8,192 nucleotides of DNA from an uncultured Clostridia bacterium (GTDB lineage Bacteria; Bacillota; Clostridia; Christensenellales; Aristaeellaceae), in assembly GCA_946615495.1 (NCBI GenBank), contig CAMOHY010000085.1, positions 1-8,192 of the forward strand, written 5' to 3'. Under the pieces are notes generated by a model. It was not told the origin of the DNA, ran no database searches, and saw nothing but the letters and a program-made list of their open reading frames with translations. Position numbers and translations under genes: made by a program. The stretch's first letter is position 1, and every line of letters begins with the position of its first letter. Positions 1 to 5,799 of the stretch are shown piece by piece.

Positions 1-107
1 TGAGCGACCGGATCATGGTCATGTGCGACGGCCGGGTGACGGGCTTCGTGGATGGCAAGGACGCTACCCAGGAAAATATTATGACCTTTGCCACCCAGTT
101 TGAATGA
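1..107 (+). CDS. mglA: Sugar ABC transporter ATP-binding protein, C-terminal end (partial)
   Basis: This is the last 34 codons of a gene that enters from the left edge; the frame runs from position 3 to a TGA at 105-107. The visible peptide begins SDRIMVMCDGRVTG and ends MTFATQFE. In carbohydrate ABC ATPases of the MglA/RbsA/XylG class, the second nucleotide-binding domain ends with this kind of segment: a switch-region serine, 'DRI.VM..GR', then a short tail with 'IM..AT'. The protein would be the cytoplasmic, duplicated ATPase that drives galactose/methyl-galactoside or related sugar import. The permease gene follows after 16 nt in the usual mglBAC order, which supports the call. No Walker motif lies inside the window, so the family rests on the tail and its neighbour. 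The exact sugar is inferred; ribose or xylose cannot be excluded. Confidence 0.8.
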   Translation, partial: SDRIMVMCDGRVTGFVDGKDATQENIMTFATQFE

Positions 108-110
108 CGG

Positions 111-118
111 AGGAGGAG
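111..118 (+). promoter_or_regulatory. Ribosome binding site of mglC
   Basis: AGGAGGAG lies 5 nt before the ATG at 124. It decides the start of mglC against a longer in-frame reading that would begin with TTG at 88 inside the mglA tail and would have no Shine-Dalgarno site of its own. Confidence 0.8.
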
Positions 119-123
119 ACAAT

Positions 124-1137
124 ATGGAAGCGAAGAACCAAAGCGCAAGCAAAAAGGTCATTAAATTTATCACGGGCAATCCCATCGTTTTCCTGCTGCT
201 CATCGCCGCCATCGTGGTGGGCATTATGAAGGATAATTTCTTTTCCTGGGCCAATGTGGGCAATTTGGTAAGCAACACCACCGTGCGTTTCCTTATCGCG
301 CTGGGCGTTAGCGGCTGCCTGATTACCAAGGGTACGGACCTGTCCGCCGGCCGTCAGGTGGGCTTTGCCTCCGTGGTGGCGGGCATTTTGTGCCAGCGCG
401 GGGACTATACCGGCCGTCTGTGGAAATGGGCCCCGGAAATGAATATCGGCTTGGTGTTCCTGATTGTGGTGGCCCTGGGCCTGGTGTGGGGCTTCATCAA
501 CGGCCTTATCGTCACCAAGCTGCATGTGCCGCCCTTTATTGCCACCCTGGGCACCCAGACCATTATTTACGGCATTTCCCTGGTGATTTCCGACGCGCAG
601 CCCATCGGCGGCTTCCAGAAGATTTATACCTCCCTGATTAACGGCCGTATCGGCGAGGTGCGCAATTTCCATGTGCCGTATCTGTTCTTTGTTGCCTTGG
701 TGTTCGGCCTGCTGTTCTGGTTCATCTATAACAAGATGCGCCACGGCAAGTATATGTATGCCATCGGCGGCAACGAAGTGGCCGCGGAAGTGTCCGGCGT
801 GAACACCACCCGCACCCTCATCCGCATCTATACCACGGCGGGCGTTATGTACGCCATCGCGGGCTATCTGCTGGCGGCCAAGTCCGGCGGCGCTTCCGCT
901 TCTCTGGGCCAGGGCTACGAGCTGGAGGCCATTGCGGGCTGCACCATCGGCGGCGTGTCCACCACCGGCGGTATCGGCACTGTGCCCGGCATCCTGGTGG
1001 GCGTGCTGGTGTTTGAACTGCTCAAGATTATTCTGCAGTTCCTGGGCGTGAATCCTTATTACAACTATGTGGTCCAGGGCTTGGTCATCGTGTTGGCCGT
1101 GTCGTTGGATATCCGCAAGTATATCGCCAAAAAGTAA
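124..1137 (+). CDS. mglC: Galactose/methyl galactoside-type ABC transporter permease MglC
   Basis: This 337-residue polytopic membrane protein forms the translocation pore of a CUT2-family sugar importer and works with the MglA-type ATPase encoded just upstream and a periplasmic-type binding protein not in the window. Visible family marks are a first membrane helix at about residues 20-35, the motif GTDLSAGR at 70-77 (the 'G.DLS.G' signature of the BPD_transp_2 family), and the cytoplasmic ATPase-coupling loop AIGGNEVAAEVSGV at 213-226. It ends with a long hydrophobic segment and the basic tail DIRKYIAKK. Length fits MglC (about 330-350). The ATG at 124 is chosen because of the strong upstream Shine-Dalgarno site. 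The stop codon TAA shares its last base with the ATG of the next gene. Galactose is the best guess by similarity; RbsC-like permeases share the same motifs. Confidence 0.87.
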   Translation: MEAKNQSASKKVIKFITGNPIVFLLLIAAIVVGIMKDNFFSWANVGNLVSNTTVRFLIALGVSGCLITKGTDLSAGRQVGFASVVAGILCQRGDYTGRLWKWAPEMNIGLVFLIVVALGLVWGFINGLIVTKLHVPPFIATLGTQTIIYGISLVISDAQPIGGFQKIYTSLINGRIGEVRNFHVPYLFFVALVFGLLFWFIYNKMRHGKYMYAIGGNEVAAEVSGVNTTRTLIRIYTTAGVMYAIAGYLLAAKSGGASASLGQGYELEAIAGCTIGGVSTTGGIGTVPGILVGVLVFELLKIILQFLGVNPYYNYVVQGLVIVLAVSLDIRKYIAKK

Positions 1138-1388
1138 TGGAACAGAAAGAAAAAGAATTGGCCGACCGCGAAAAGGCCCTCCAGGAACGAGAAAAAGCGC
1201 TGGAGGCGCGGGAAAAGGCCTTGGACCCGCTTTCCCTGGCGGTAAAAATGAAAAAGGAAGCCTGGTATGATAAGGTGAAGCTCACCGTCCGGCAGATGGA
1301 TATCATTATCTGGATCGTGTCCGGCCTCCTGGCCGTCGTGATTCTCCTCATCATCCTGGAGTCCGCCGGAGTATTTAAGCTGTTTTAA
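1137..1388 (+). CDS. Small coiled-coil, single-pass membrane protein coupled to mglC
   Basis: This 83-residue protein has no function I recognise. Residues 5-32 are four consecutive heptads (EKELADR, EKALQER, EKALEAR, EKALDPL) with leucine at 8, 15, 22 and 29, which predicts a highly charged amphipathic coiled coil. A short linker with KMKKEAWYDK follows, then an uncharged hydrophobic stretch at about 56-74 that looks like one membrane helix, and a short tail ending FKLF. The positive charge before the helix suggests a cytoplasmic N-terminus, an inference from the positive-inside rule. The ATG overlaps the mglC stop by one base (TAATG) and there is no clear Shine-Dalgarno site, so translation probably restarts after mglC termination. 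This placement makes it the last gene of the sugar-transport operon and suggests a link to the transporter or the membrane, but that is inference. The codon bias matches its neighbours. Confidence 0.75.
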   Translation: MEQKEKELADREKALQEREKALEAREKALDPLSLAVKMKKEAWYDKVKLTVRQMDIIIWIVSGLLAVVILLIILESAGVFKLF

Positions 1389-1403
1389 AGGACGCTTGAA
1401 AGC

Positions 1404-1513
1404 AGAGAGAACAGAAAACAGAGTACAGAGTGCAGATGATAATGAAAGACATGGAGCTGTGACGCCTGTGTTCACTATAATCTGTTCTCTGTACGCTGAA
1501 TTCTGTTCTCTCT
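1404..1513. repeat. 43-bp imperfect inverted repeat between convergent operons, possibly a terminator
   Basis: The left arm 1404-1446 pairs with the right arm 1471-1513, leaving a 24-nt centre. By hand alignment 36 of 43 positions match, and the outer 12 (AGAGAGAACAGA and its complement) match perfectly. The right arm runs into TTTTT, ending at 1517, so an RNA read on the plus strand would form a long stem followed by a short U tract. The element therefore probably ends the mgl transcript. The arms are rich in repeated ACAGA units and are more AT-rich than the flanking genes, which hints at a dispersed palindromic or MITE-like repeat rather than a plain terminator. No transposase or target-site duplication is evident. 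The element accounts for most of the gap between the genes ending at 1388 and 1526. Confidence 0.65.
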
Positions 1514-1525
1514 TTTTAGACCTAT

Positions 1526-1723
1526 TTATTCTTCCCGCTCAAACAGCGCTTGGCGGTCCGCCTGGCGCTGTTTTTGCCGGTCATAGGCCTTTTTGCTTTG
1601 AACCACGCGGGTCACGGGCGAAAGTTCGCCCCAGGAGCCGCGCTTGGCGCTGTGGTAGGCCTTTTGCCGCTTCTTGGATTGTTTTTTGAGGGGAATCAGC
1701 GCTTGAATGGCTTTCTTTTTCAT
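1526..1723 (-). CDS. Small very basic protein of unknown function
   Basis: This 65-residue protein is unusually rich in Lys, Arg and Gln and has no membrane segment or signal peptide. Its centre reads RGSWGELSPVTRVV (residues 28-41) followed by SKKAYDRQKQ. From memory, small clostridial hypothetical proteins carry a similar 'RG.W....PVTRVV.SKK.Y.R' core; I could not verify this. The role is unknown; the charge would suit nucleic-acid or ribosome binding, which is speculation. Two ATGs lie in tandem at 1726 and 1723. The weak Shine-Dalgarno AAGGG at 1731-1735 is 7 nt from the second and 4 nt from the first, so I chose 1723. The gene begins 12-15 nt after the MATE stop codon and is the last gene of the minus-strand operon. 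The opposite strand also has an open frame here, but without a start signal or recognisable product. Confidence 0.6.
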   Translation of the reverse strand: MKKKAIQALIPLKKQSKKRQKAYHSAKRGSWGELSPVTRVVQSKKAYDRQKQRQADRQALFEREE

Positions 1724-1738
1724 CATATCACCCTTGGT

Positions 1739-3121
1739 TCAGCCCTGCCGGGTAATCAGCCGTTCCTGGCAGCGCTTCATCCAGCCGCCTTTTAGGTAGA
1801 ACAGGATAAAGAGCGCGGAGGTGATGACCCAGGTCATGGGGTAGGAAAGCATGGTGAGGGGGATGCTGGGATTGCGGGAAACGAAGCCCAGCAGCCACAC
1901 CAGCCGCAGCAGGCAGATGCCGCCCAGCGTGATAAGCGTAGGCGCCACGGATTCGCCCGCGCCGCGCATGGCGCCGGACAAAATCTCCACACAGGTATAG
2001 GTGACATAAAAAGGCGCAATGAGCCGGAGAATCTCCATGCCCTTTTCGATCACCACCGGATCATTGGCAAAGAGCCGGTAAAAATATTGGCCGAACAGCA
2101 CCAGCGCTACGCTGCATAAGGCTGAGGAGGCAAAGGCCATGGCCAGGCATTCCCTAACGCCCTTTTTCACCCGGTCAAATTTCATAGCGCCGAAGTTTTG
2201 GCCCACGAAGGTGGTAATGGAGATGCCGAAGGCGTTAAGGATCATCCACTGAAAGCCGTCCAGCCGGCCCCAAGCGCTCCAGGCCGCGGAAACGTCGGTG
2301 CCAAAATGATTGACGAAGGCCTGAATGAGCACATTGGAAATGGAATACATCACCGATTGCAGCCCGGCGGGCAGGCCGATTTGCACAATGCGGCTCAGCA
2401 AATCCCCATGAAAGCGCACCTGACGCCAGGATAGCTGGTACGCCATGTGGGAGCGCATCAGCACGATCACCACCAGCACGGCGCTGACCGCCTGGGACAG
2501 GATGGTGGCCCAGGCCGCCCCGGCAACGCCCATATCCGCGCCCATGACCAAAAGCAGGTCCAGCACGATATTGGTCATGCAGGCCGCGATCAGGAAAAAC
2601 AGAGGCCGCCGGGAATCGCCCACCGCCCGCAGGATGCCGGAACCGATGTTGTAGATGAGCGAGGGAATCATGCCCAGGAAATAAATGCGGATGTAGGTGA
2701 CGGCGGGCTCCATCACGTCCTCCGGCGTGTTCATCCATTCCAGCAGGGTGGGAGACAAAAAATAGCCCAGCACCGTCAGCGCCGCGCCGCCCGAAATGGC
2801 CAGGGCGATGGCGGTGTGCACGGTGCGGGATACTTCTTTTTCCTGCCGCGCGCCGAAAAACTGGGAAATGATAACGGTGGCGCCGGAGGCCAAGCCCACG
2901 AAAAAGCCCACGATCAGGTTAATCAGGTTGCCCGTGGAGCCGCCCACCGCCGCCAGGGCCTGCTTGCTCACGTATTTGCCCACGATCATGGCGTCGGCGG
3001 TATTATACAATTGCTGAAAGAAGGTGCCCAGCAGAATGGGGAAGAAAAAAATCAGCAGCTGCTGCCAGATCACGCCTTCCACAATGCCATAGCCCGTTTG
3101 GGCTTTTTTGCTTTTTTCCAT
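1739..3121 (-). CDS. MATE family efflux transporter
   Basis: This 460-residue integral membrane protein belongs to the multidrug and toxic compound extrusion family, which exports cationic drugs or metabolites by sodium or proton antiport. The N-terminal helix region has the characteristic pattern FFFPILLGTFFQQLYNTADA (residues 25-44), with a conserved-type Asp at 43 followed by MIVGKYV. The second half begins with a matching repeat around 'QSVMYSISNVLIQAFVNHFG' and continues to 'FVGQNFGA'. About 12 hydrophobic segments and the length fit the family (440-470). The frame stays open upstream, but the ATG at 3121 is preferred: it has TGAGGA at 3129-3134, 7 nt away, and the first family-like residues follow it. 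It sits 26 nt after ecfT in the same direction, so it is probably cotranscribed. The substrate cannot be told, and the symbol is left empty because the family has many members per genome. Confidence 0.88.
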   Translation of the reverse strand: MEKSKKAQTGYGIVEGVIWQQLLIFFFPILLGTFFQQLYNTADAMIVGKYVSKQALAAVGGSTGNLINLIVGFFVGLASGATVIISQFFGARQEKEVSRTVHTAIALAISGGAALTVLGYFLSPTLLEWMNTPEDVMEPAVTYIRIYFLGMIPSLIYNIGSGILRAVGDSRRPLFFLIAACMTNIVLDLLLVMGADMGVAGAAWATILSQAVSAVLVVIVLMRSHMAYQLSWRQVRFHGDLLSRIVQIGLPAGLQSVMYSISNVLIQAFVNHFGTDVSAAWSAWGRLDGFQWMILNAFGISITTFVGQNFGAMKFDRVKKGVRECLAMAFASSALCSVALVLFGQYFYRLFANDPVVIEKGMEILRLIAPFYVTYTCVEILSGAMRGAGESVAPTLITLGGICLLRLVWLLGFVSRNPSIPLTMLSYPMTWVITSALFILFYLKGGWMKRCQERLITRQG

Positions 3122-3147
3122 GTTTTTTTCCTCAAAAAAGGAGCCAA

Positions 3148-3954
3148 TCAGTAAACCTTGCCGCACAGAATGACCAGCGCCAGCAGCGCCGCCACCGCCG
3201 CGCAGGCAATGTAATCCCGCCTTTCGCACTTGAGCACCCGCAGGCGGGTGCGGCCTTCGCCGCCGTGGTAGCACCGGGCCTCCATGGCCATAGCCAAATC
3301 GCCCGCCCGGCGGAACGCGCTGACGAACAGCGGCACCAGCAGCGGCACCATGGCCTTGGCCCTGGCAATGAGATTGCCGGATTCAAAATCCGCGCCGCGG
3401 GCGGTCTGGGCCTTCATGATTTTGTCCGCTTCCTCCAGCAGCGTGGGGATAAAGCGCAGGGCGATGGACATCATCATGGCCATTTCATGGGCCGGGAAAT
3501 GAATTACCCGCAGGGGAGAAAGCAGCCGCTCCAGCCCGTCGGTAAGCACAATAGGCGGGGTGGTAAGGGTGAGCAGGCTGGAAATCATCACCAGCAGCAC
3601 CAGGCGCAGGGAATAATGCACGGCGGTAATCAGCGCTTCCTTGGTGATGACCGCAAAGCCCAGGTTCAGCAGGGGCGTTTCGCCCTGCAGGAAAAACAGG
3701 TTCAGCACGAAGGTCAAAATCAGGATGAAGCGCAGGGGCTTGATGCCCTTCACCATCATTTTCACCGGCACCTTGGACAGATACGTTACCAGAGCCAGAA
3801 AGGCGATCACCGGCGCGTAGGCCAGCAAATTGCCCGCCACGAAAATGGCCACGATCAGCACGATGAGCAGCACGATTTTTACGCGGGGGTCCAGCCGGTG
3901 CACCACGCTGTCGGCGGGGTAATACTGGCCCAGCGTGATATCATTCAGCGCCAT
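3148..3954 (-). CDS. ecfT: ECF transporter transmembrane component EcfT
   Basis: EcfT is the membrane scaffold that joins the two ECF ATPases to interchangeable substrate-binding S components for uptake of vitamins or metals. The 268-residue product starts MALNDITLGQYYPADSVVHR and continues LDPRVK, the usual EcfT opening before the first helix. Hydrophobic segments follow at about 27-57, 74-90, 107-130 and near the C-terminus (250-264). The two coupling-helix motifs are seen as ARG at 185-187 and ARC at 226-228; many homologues have ARG in the second site too. The ATG at 3954 is preceded by GGGAGGGG and begins 14 nt inside the 3' end of ecfA2, so the genes are translationally coupled. A longer reading from 4080 would lie inside ecfA2 coding sequence and is rejected. 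No S-component gene is adjacent, which fits a shared group II module. Confidence 0.92.
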   Translation of the reverse strand: MALNDITLGQYYPADSVVHRLDPRVKIVLLIVLIVAIFVAGNLLAYAPVIAFLALVTYLSKVPVKMMVKGIKPLRFILILTFVLNLFFLQGETPLLNLGFAVITKEALITAVHYSLRLVLLVMISSLLTLTTPPIVLTDGLERLLSPLRVIHFPAHEMAMMMSIALRFIPTLLEEADKIMKAQTARGADFESGNLIARAKAMVPLLVPLFVSAFRRAGDLAMAMEARCYHGGEGRTRLRVLKCERRDYIACAAVAALLALVILCGKVY

Positions 3955-4810
3955 GCCCAGCCCCTCCCTTCCACAGGGATAGCAGCGCCAATTCCGCCTG
4001 CTCCTCCCGGAAAATATCCTGCGGGCATTCGATGCCCATGGCACGCAGCCGCATGCCCAGCTTGCACACGGAGGGCACATCCAGCCCCATCCGCTCCAAT
4101 TCCTCCGGATGGCGGAAAATTTCCTCCGGCGCGCCCTCCATCACCACCGTGCCGTGCTCCATCACCACGGCGCGGCTGGCGAAGCGGGCCACATCATCCA
4201 TGGAATGGGAAATCATGACCACCGTGGTGCCCTGGCGGTGCAGGGAGGAAATTAATTGCAGCATATCCTCCCGGCTTTGGGGGTCCAGGCCGGCGGCGGG
4301 CTCGTCCAACACCAAAATTTCCGGCCGCATGGCCAGCACGCCCGCCATGGCCACCCGGCGCATTTGCCCGCCGGACAGCTCAAAGGGCGATTTTTCCGCA
4401 AGCCCCGGCAAGCTGAGGCCCACCTTGTCCAAGGCCTCCTGCACCCGCTGGGCGATTTCTCCTTCGGGCAATCCCAGGTTCTTGGGCCCAAAGCCCACGT
4501 CCTTAGCCACGGTTTCTTCAAACAATTGGTGCTCCGGGTACTGGAACACCAGCCCCACCTTTTGGCGCACTTCTTTTTTGTTGAAGCCTTTTTGGTGGAT
4601 GTCCTGGCCATCCAGCAGCACCCGGCCCTCGGTGGGCTTGAGCAGCCCGTTAATATGCTGGGCCAGGGTGGATTTTCCGCAGCCCGTGTGGCCGATGAGG
4701 GCCAGGAATTCGCCGGAGCGGATGGTCAAATTCACATTCCGGATGGCGGTGGCCTGGAAGGGGCTGCCGGGCTGATAGGTATGGGTCACATGCTCTAAGG
4801 TCACCTGCAC
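3941..4810 (-). CDS. ecfA2: ECF transporter ATPase EcfA2
   Basis: This is the second ATP-binding subunit of the energy-coupling module, 289 residues when read from GTG. Walker A is GHTGCGKST (40-48), the Q-loop region is VFQYPEHQLFEETVAKDV (88-105), the ABC signature is LSGGQ (145-149), Walker B is ILVLDEP (165-171) followed by AAGLDP, and the switch histidine is H202. The pattern 'YPEHQLFE' and 'DEPAAGLDP' marks it as EcfA2 rather than EcfA1. The frame is open far upstream, but the homologous part begins at VQVTLEHV. The GTG at 4810 lies 10 nt after GGAGGAGG (4821-4828), a Shine-Dalgarno site inside the ecfA1 coding region. The gene overlaps the end of ecfA1 by 10 nt and the start of ecfT by 14 nt. 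The GTG at 4804 is a less well spaced alternative. Confidence 0.9.
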   Translation of the reverse strand: MQVTLEHVTHTYQPGSPFQATAIRNVNLTIRSGEFLALIGHTGCGKSTLAQHINGLLKPTEGRVLLDGQDIHQKGFNKKEVRQKVGLVFQYPEHQLFEETVAKDVGFGPKNLGLPEGEIAQRVQEALDKVGLSLPGLAEKSPFELSGGQMRRVAMAGVLAMRPEILVLDEPAAGLDPQSREDMLQLISSLHRQGTTVVMISHSMDDVARFASRAVVMEHGTVVMEGAPEEIFRHPEELERMGLDVPSVCKLGMRLRAMGIECPQDIFREEQAELALLSLWKGGAGHGAE

Positions 4811-5637
4811 AGCCTCGCCACCTCCTCCGCCATTTCTTCCACCGTCATTACGCCCTGCCGGATGGGCATGCCCTGCTGCCTGAGGGCCTGGGAAAGCCGG
4901 GCCATGGGCGGGGCGTCCAGGTGGTAGGGCTTGATCTTCTTCACATCGGAAAAAATTTCTCTGGGCGTGCCGGAAAGAACGATCCGGCCCTGGTGCATCA
5001 CGTGGGCCCGGTCGCATTCTGCCGCTTCTTCCATAAAGTGGGTAATCCACAGCACGGTGATGCCCTGCTCCCGGTTCAGCCGCTTTACGGCGGAAAGCAC
5101 CTCCCGGCGGCCCTGGGGGTCCAGCATGGCGGTGGATTCATCAAAAATAATGGCTTCGGGCTGCATGGCCAGCACGCCCGCGATGGCCACCCGCTGCTTC
5201 TGCCCGCCGGAGAGAAGATGGGGCGCCCGGTCCGCAAAGGGCAGCATGCCCACGTCCCGCAGCGCTTTTTCAATGCGGCCCGGCATTTCTTCCGTGGGCA
5301 CGCCGATGTTTTCCAGGCCAAAGGCCACATCCTCCCGCACCACGGTAGCCACCAGCTGGTTATCCGGGTTTTGAAACACCATGCCGGCCCGCCTGCGGAT
5401 TTCCCAGGTGTTTTCTTCGCTTTGGGTGTCCATGCCGCACACGGTCACATGCCCCTCCGTGGGCACGTACAGGCCGTTGATGAGCTTGGCCAGGGTGGAT
5501 TTGCCTGAGCCGTTCTGGCCCAAAATCGCTTGAAAGCTGCCCTTTTCCACGGCCAGGCTCACATCCTGCACCGCCAAAGGGCCGCCTTCCTCATAGGAAA
5601 AGGACACATGATCCGCTAAAATAATGGGTTCCGCCAT
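4801..5637 (-). CDS. ecfA1: ECF transporter ATPase EcfA1
   Basis: This is the first gene of the minus-strand operon and the other half of the ATPase heterodimer that powers ECF-type vitamin or metal import. The 278-residue protein has Walker A GQNGSGKST (40-48), Q-loop VFQNPDNQLVATVVREDV (87-104), signature LSGGQ (142-146), Walker B AIIFDES (162-168) followed by TAMLDP, and switch histidine H200. 'NPDNQ' and 'DESTAMLDP' are typical of EcfA1. The ATG at 5637 is the first in frame after an upstream GGAGTGAG element at 5646-5653, whose GGAG core is 12 nt from the ATG (a little far). Length agrees with the family. The last codons also encode the ribosome binding site of ecfA2, so stoichiometry is probably set by coupling. 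Confidence 0.93.
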   Translation of the reverse strand: MAEPIILADHVSFSYEEGGPLAVQDVSLAVEKGSFQAILGQNGSGKSTLAKLINGLYVPTEGHVTVCGMDTQSEENTWEIRRRAGMVFQNPDNQLVATVVREDVAFGLENIGVPTEEMPGRIEKALRDVGMLPFADRAPHLLSGGQKQRVAIAGVLAMQPEAIIFDESTAMLDPQGRREVLSAVKRLNREQGITVLWITHFMEEAAECDRAHVMHQGRIVLSGTPREIFSDVKKIKPYHLDAPPMARLSQALRQQGMPIRQGVMTVEEMAEEVARLCR

Positions 5638-5662
5638 GGATTTTTCTCACTCCGTTTTCTTT

Positions 5663-5679
5663 CTGCGCCCCAGGCGCAG
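5663..5679. promoter_or_regulatory. Perfect 7-bp palindrome at the start of the ecf transcript
   Basis: CTGCGCC (5663-5669) and GGCGCAG (5673-5679) are exact inverted repeats around a 3-nt centre. The element sits just downstream of the minus-strand -10 box, so it would cover the expected transcription start (about 5677). It may be an operator for a repressor or a 5' terminal RNA hairpin. Only the symmetry and position are seen; the role is inferred. Confidence 0.45.
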
Positions 5680-5683
5680 GCGA

Positions 5684-5712
5684 ATTATACCATATTTCAG
5701 GGGCCTTAGCAA
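5684..5712 (-). promoter_or_regulatory. Sigma-A type promoter of the ecfA1-ecfA2-ecfT-MATE operon
   Basis: On the minus strand, TTGCTA (5712-5707) is separated by 17 bp from a perfect TATAAT (5689-5684), which is preceded by TGG, an extended -10. This matches the housekeeping promoter consensus (4 of 6 at -35, 6 of 6 at -10). The transcript would begin near 5677, leaving a leader of about 40 nt, too short for a known riboswitch class. Confidence 0.75.
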
Positions 5713-5738
5713 CCGTTCGTTCATAGGAAAAATGGTAC

Positions 5739-5767
5739 TTTCGCCGTTCCCGGTCCTGTGATATAAT
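5739..5767 (+). promoter_or_regulatory. Extended -10 promoter of cca
   Basis: A perfect TATAAT at 5762-5767 is preceded by TGA, giving the TGnTATAAT extended -10. The best-spaced -35 candidate, TTTCGC at 5739-5744, is poor, so the extended motif probably compensates. The start would fall near 5774, giving a leader of about 26 nt that contains the cca ribosome binding site GGAAGGA (5786-5792). Confidence 0.65.
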
Positions 5768-5799
5768 CAGATGAAAGGCAGAAATGGAAGGATGCTGGA

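Noticed and set aside
79..744. A 221-codon open frame on the minus strand opposite mglC
   Set aside because: Low-complexity His/Gln/Asn-rich product without family resemblance, lying entirely over mglC, which is clearly coding.
1396..1689. A 97-codon plus-strand frame running through the palindrome into the basic-protein gene
   Set aside because: It crosses the inverted repeat and has no ribosome binding site or recognisable domain; the minus-strand small gene is better supported.
2447..3154. A 235-codon plus-strand frame opposite the MATE gene
   Set aside because: Its translation is rich in His, Gln and Gly like other antisense shadows here, while the minus strand encodes a hydrophobic, family-typical transporter.
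3265..4218. A 317-codon open frame on the plus strand opposite ecfT and ecfA2
   Set aside because: Its His/Gln/Gly-rich translation is the typical antisense shadow of GC-rich coding DNA; the minus-strand frames have full family motifs and good ribosome binding sites.
5638..5683. Possible riboswitch in front of the ecf operon, since ECF genes for vitamins are often riboswitch-controlled
   Set aside because: The predicted leader is only about 40 nt and holds just one small palindrome, too short for known TPP, FMN or cobalamin aptamers; the shared module is also not usually under such control.
5591..5731. An 11-bp direct repeat TCATAGGAAAA at 5591-5601 and 5721-5731 flanking the ecfA1 start region
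   Set aside because: One copy lies inside ecfA1 codons, there is no third copy and no symmetry; it is most simply chance.
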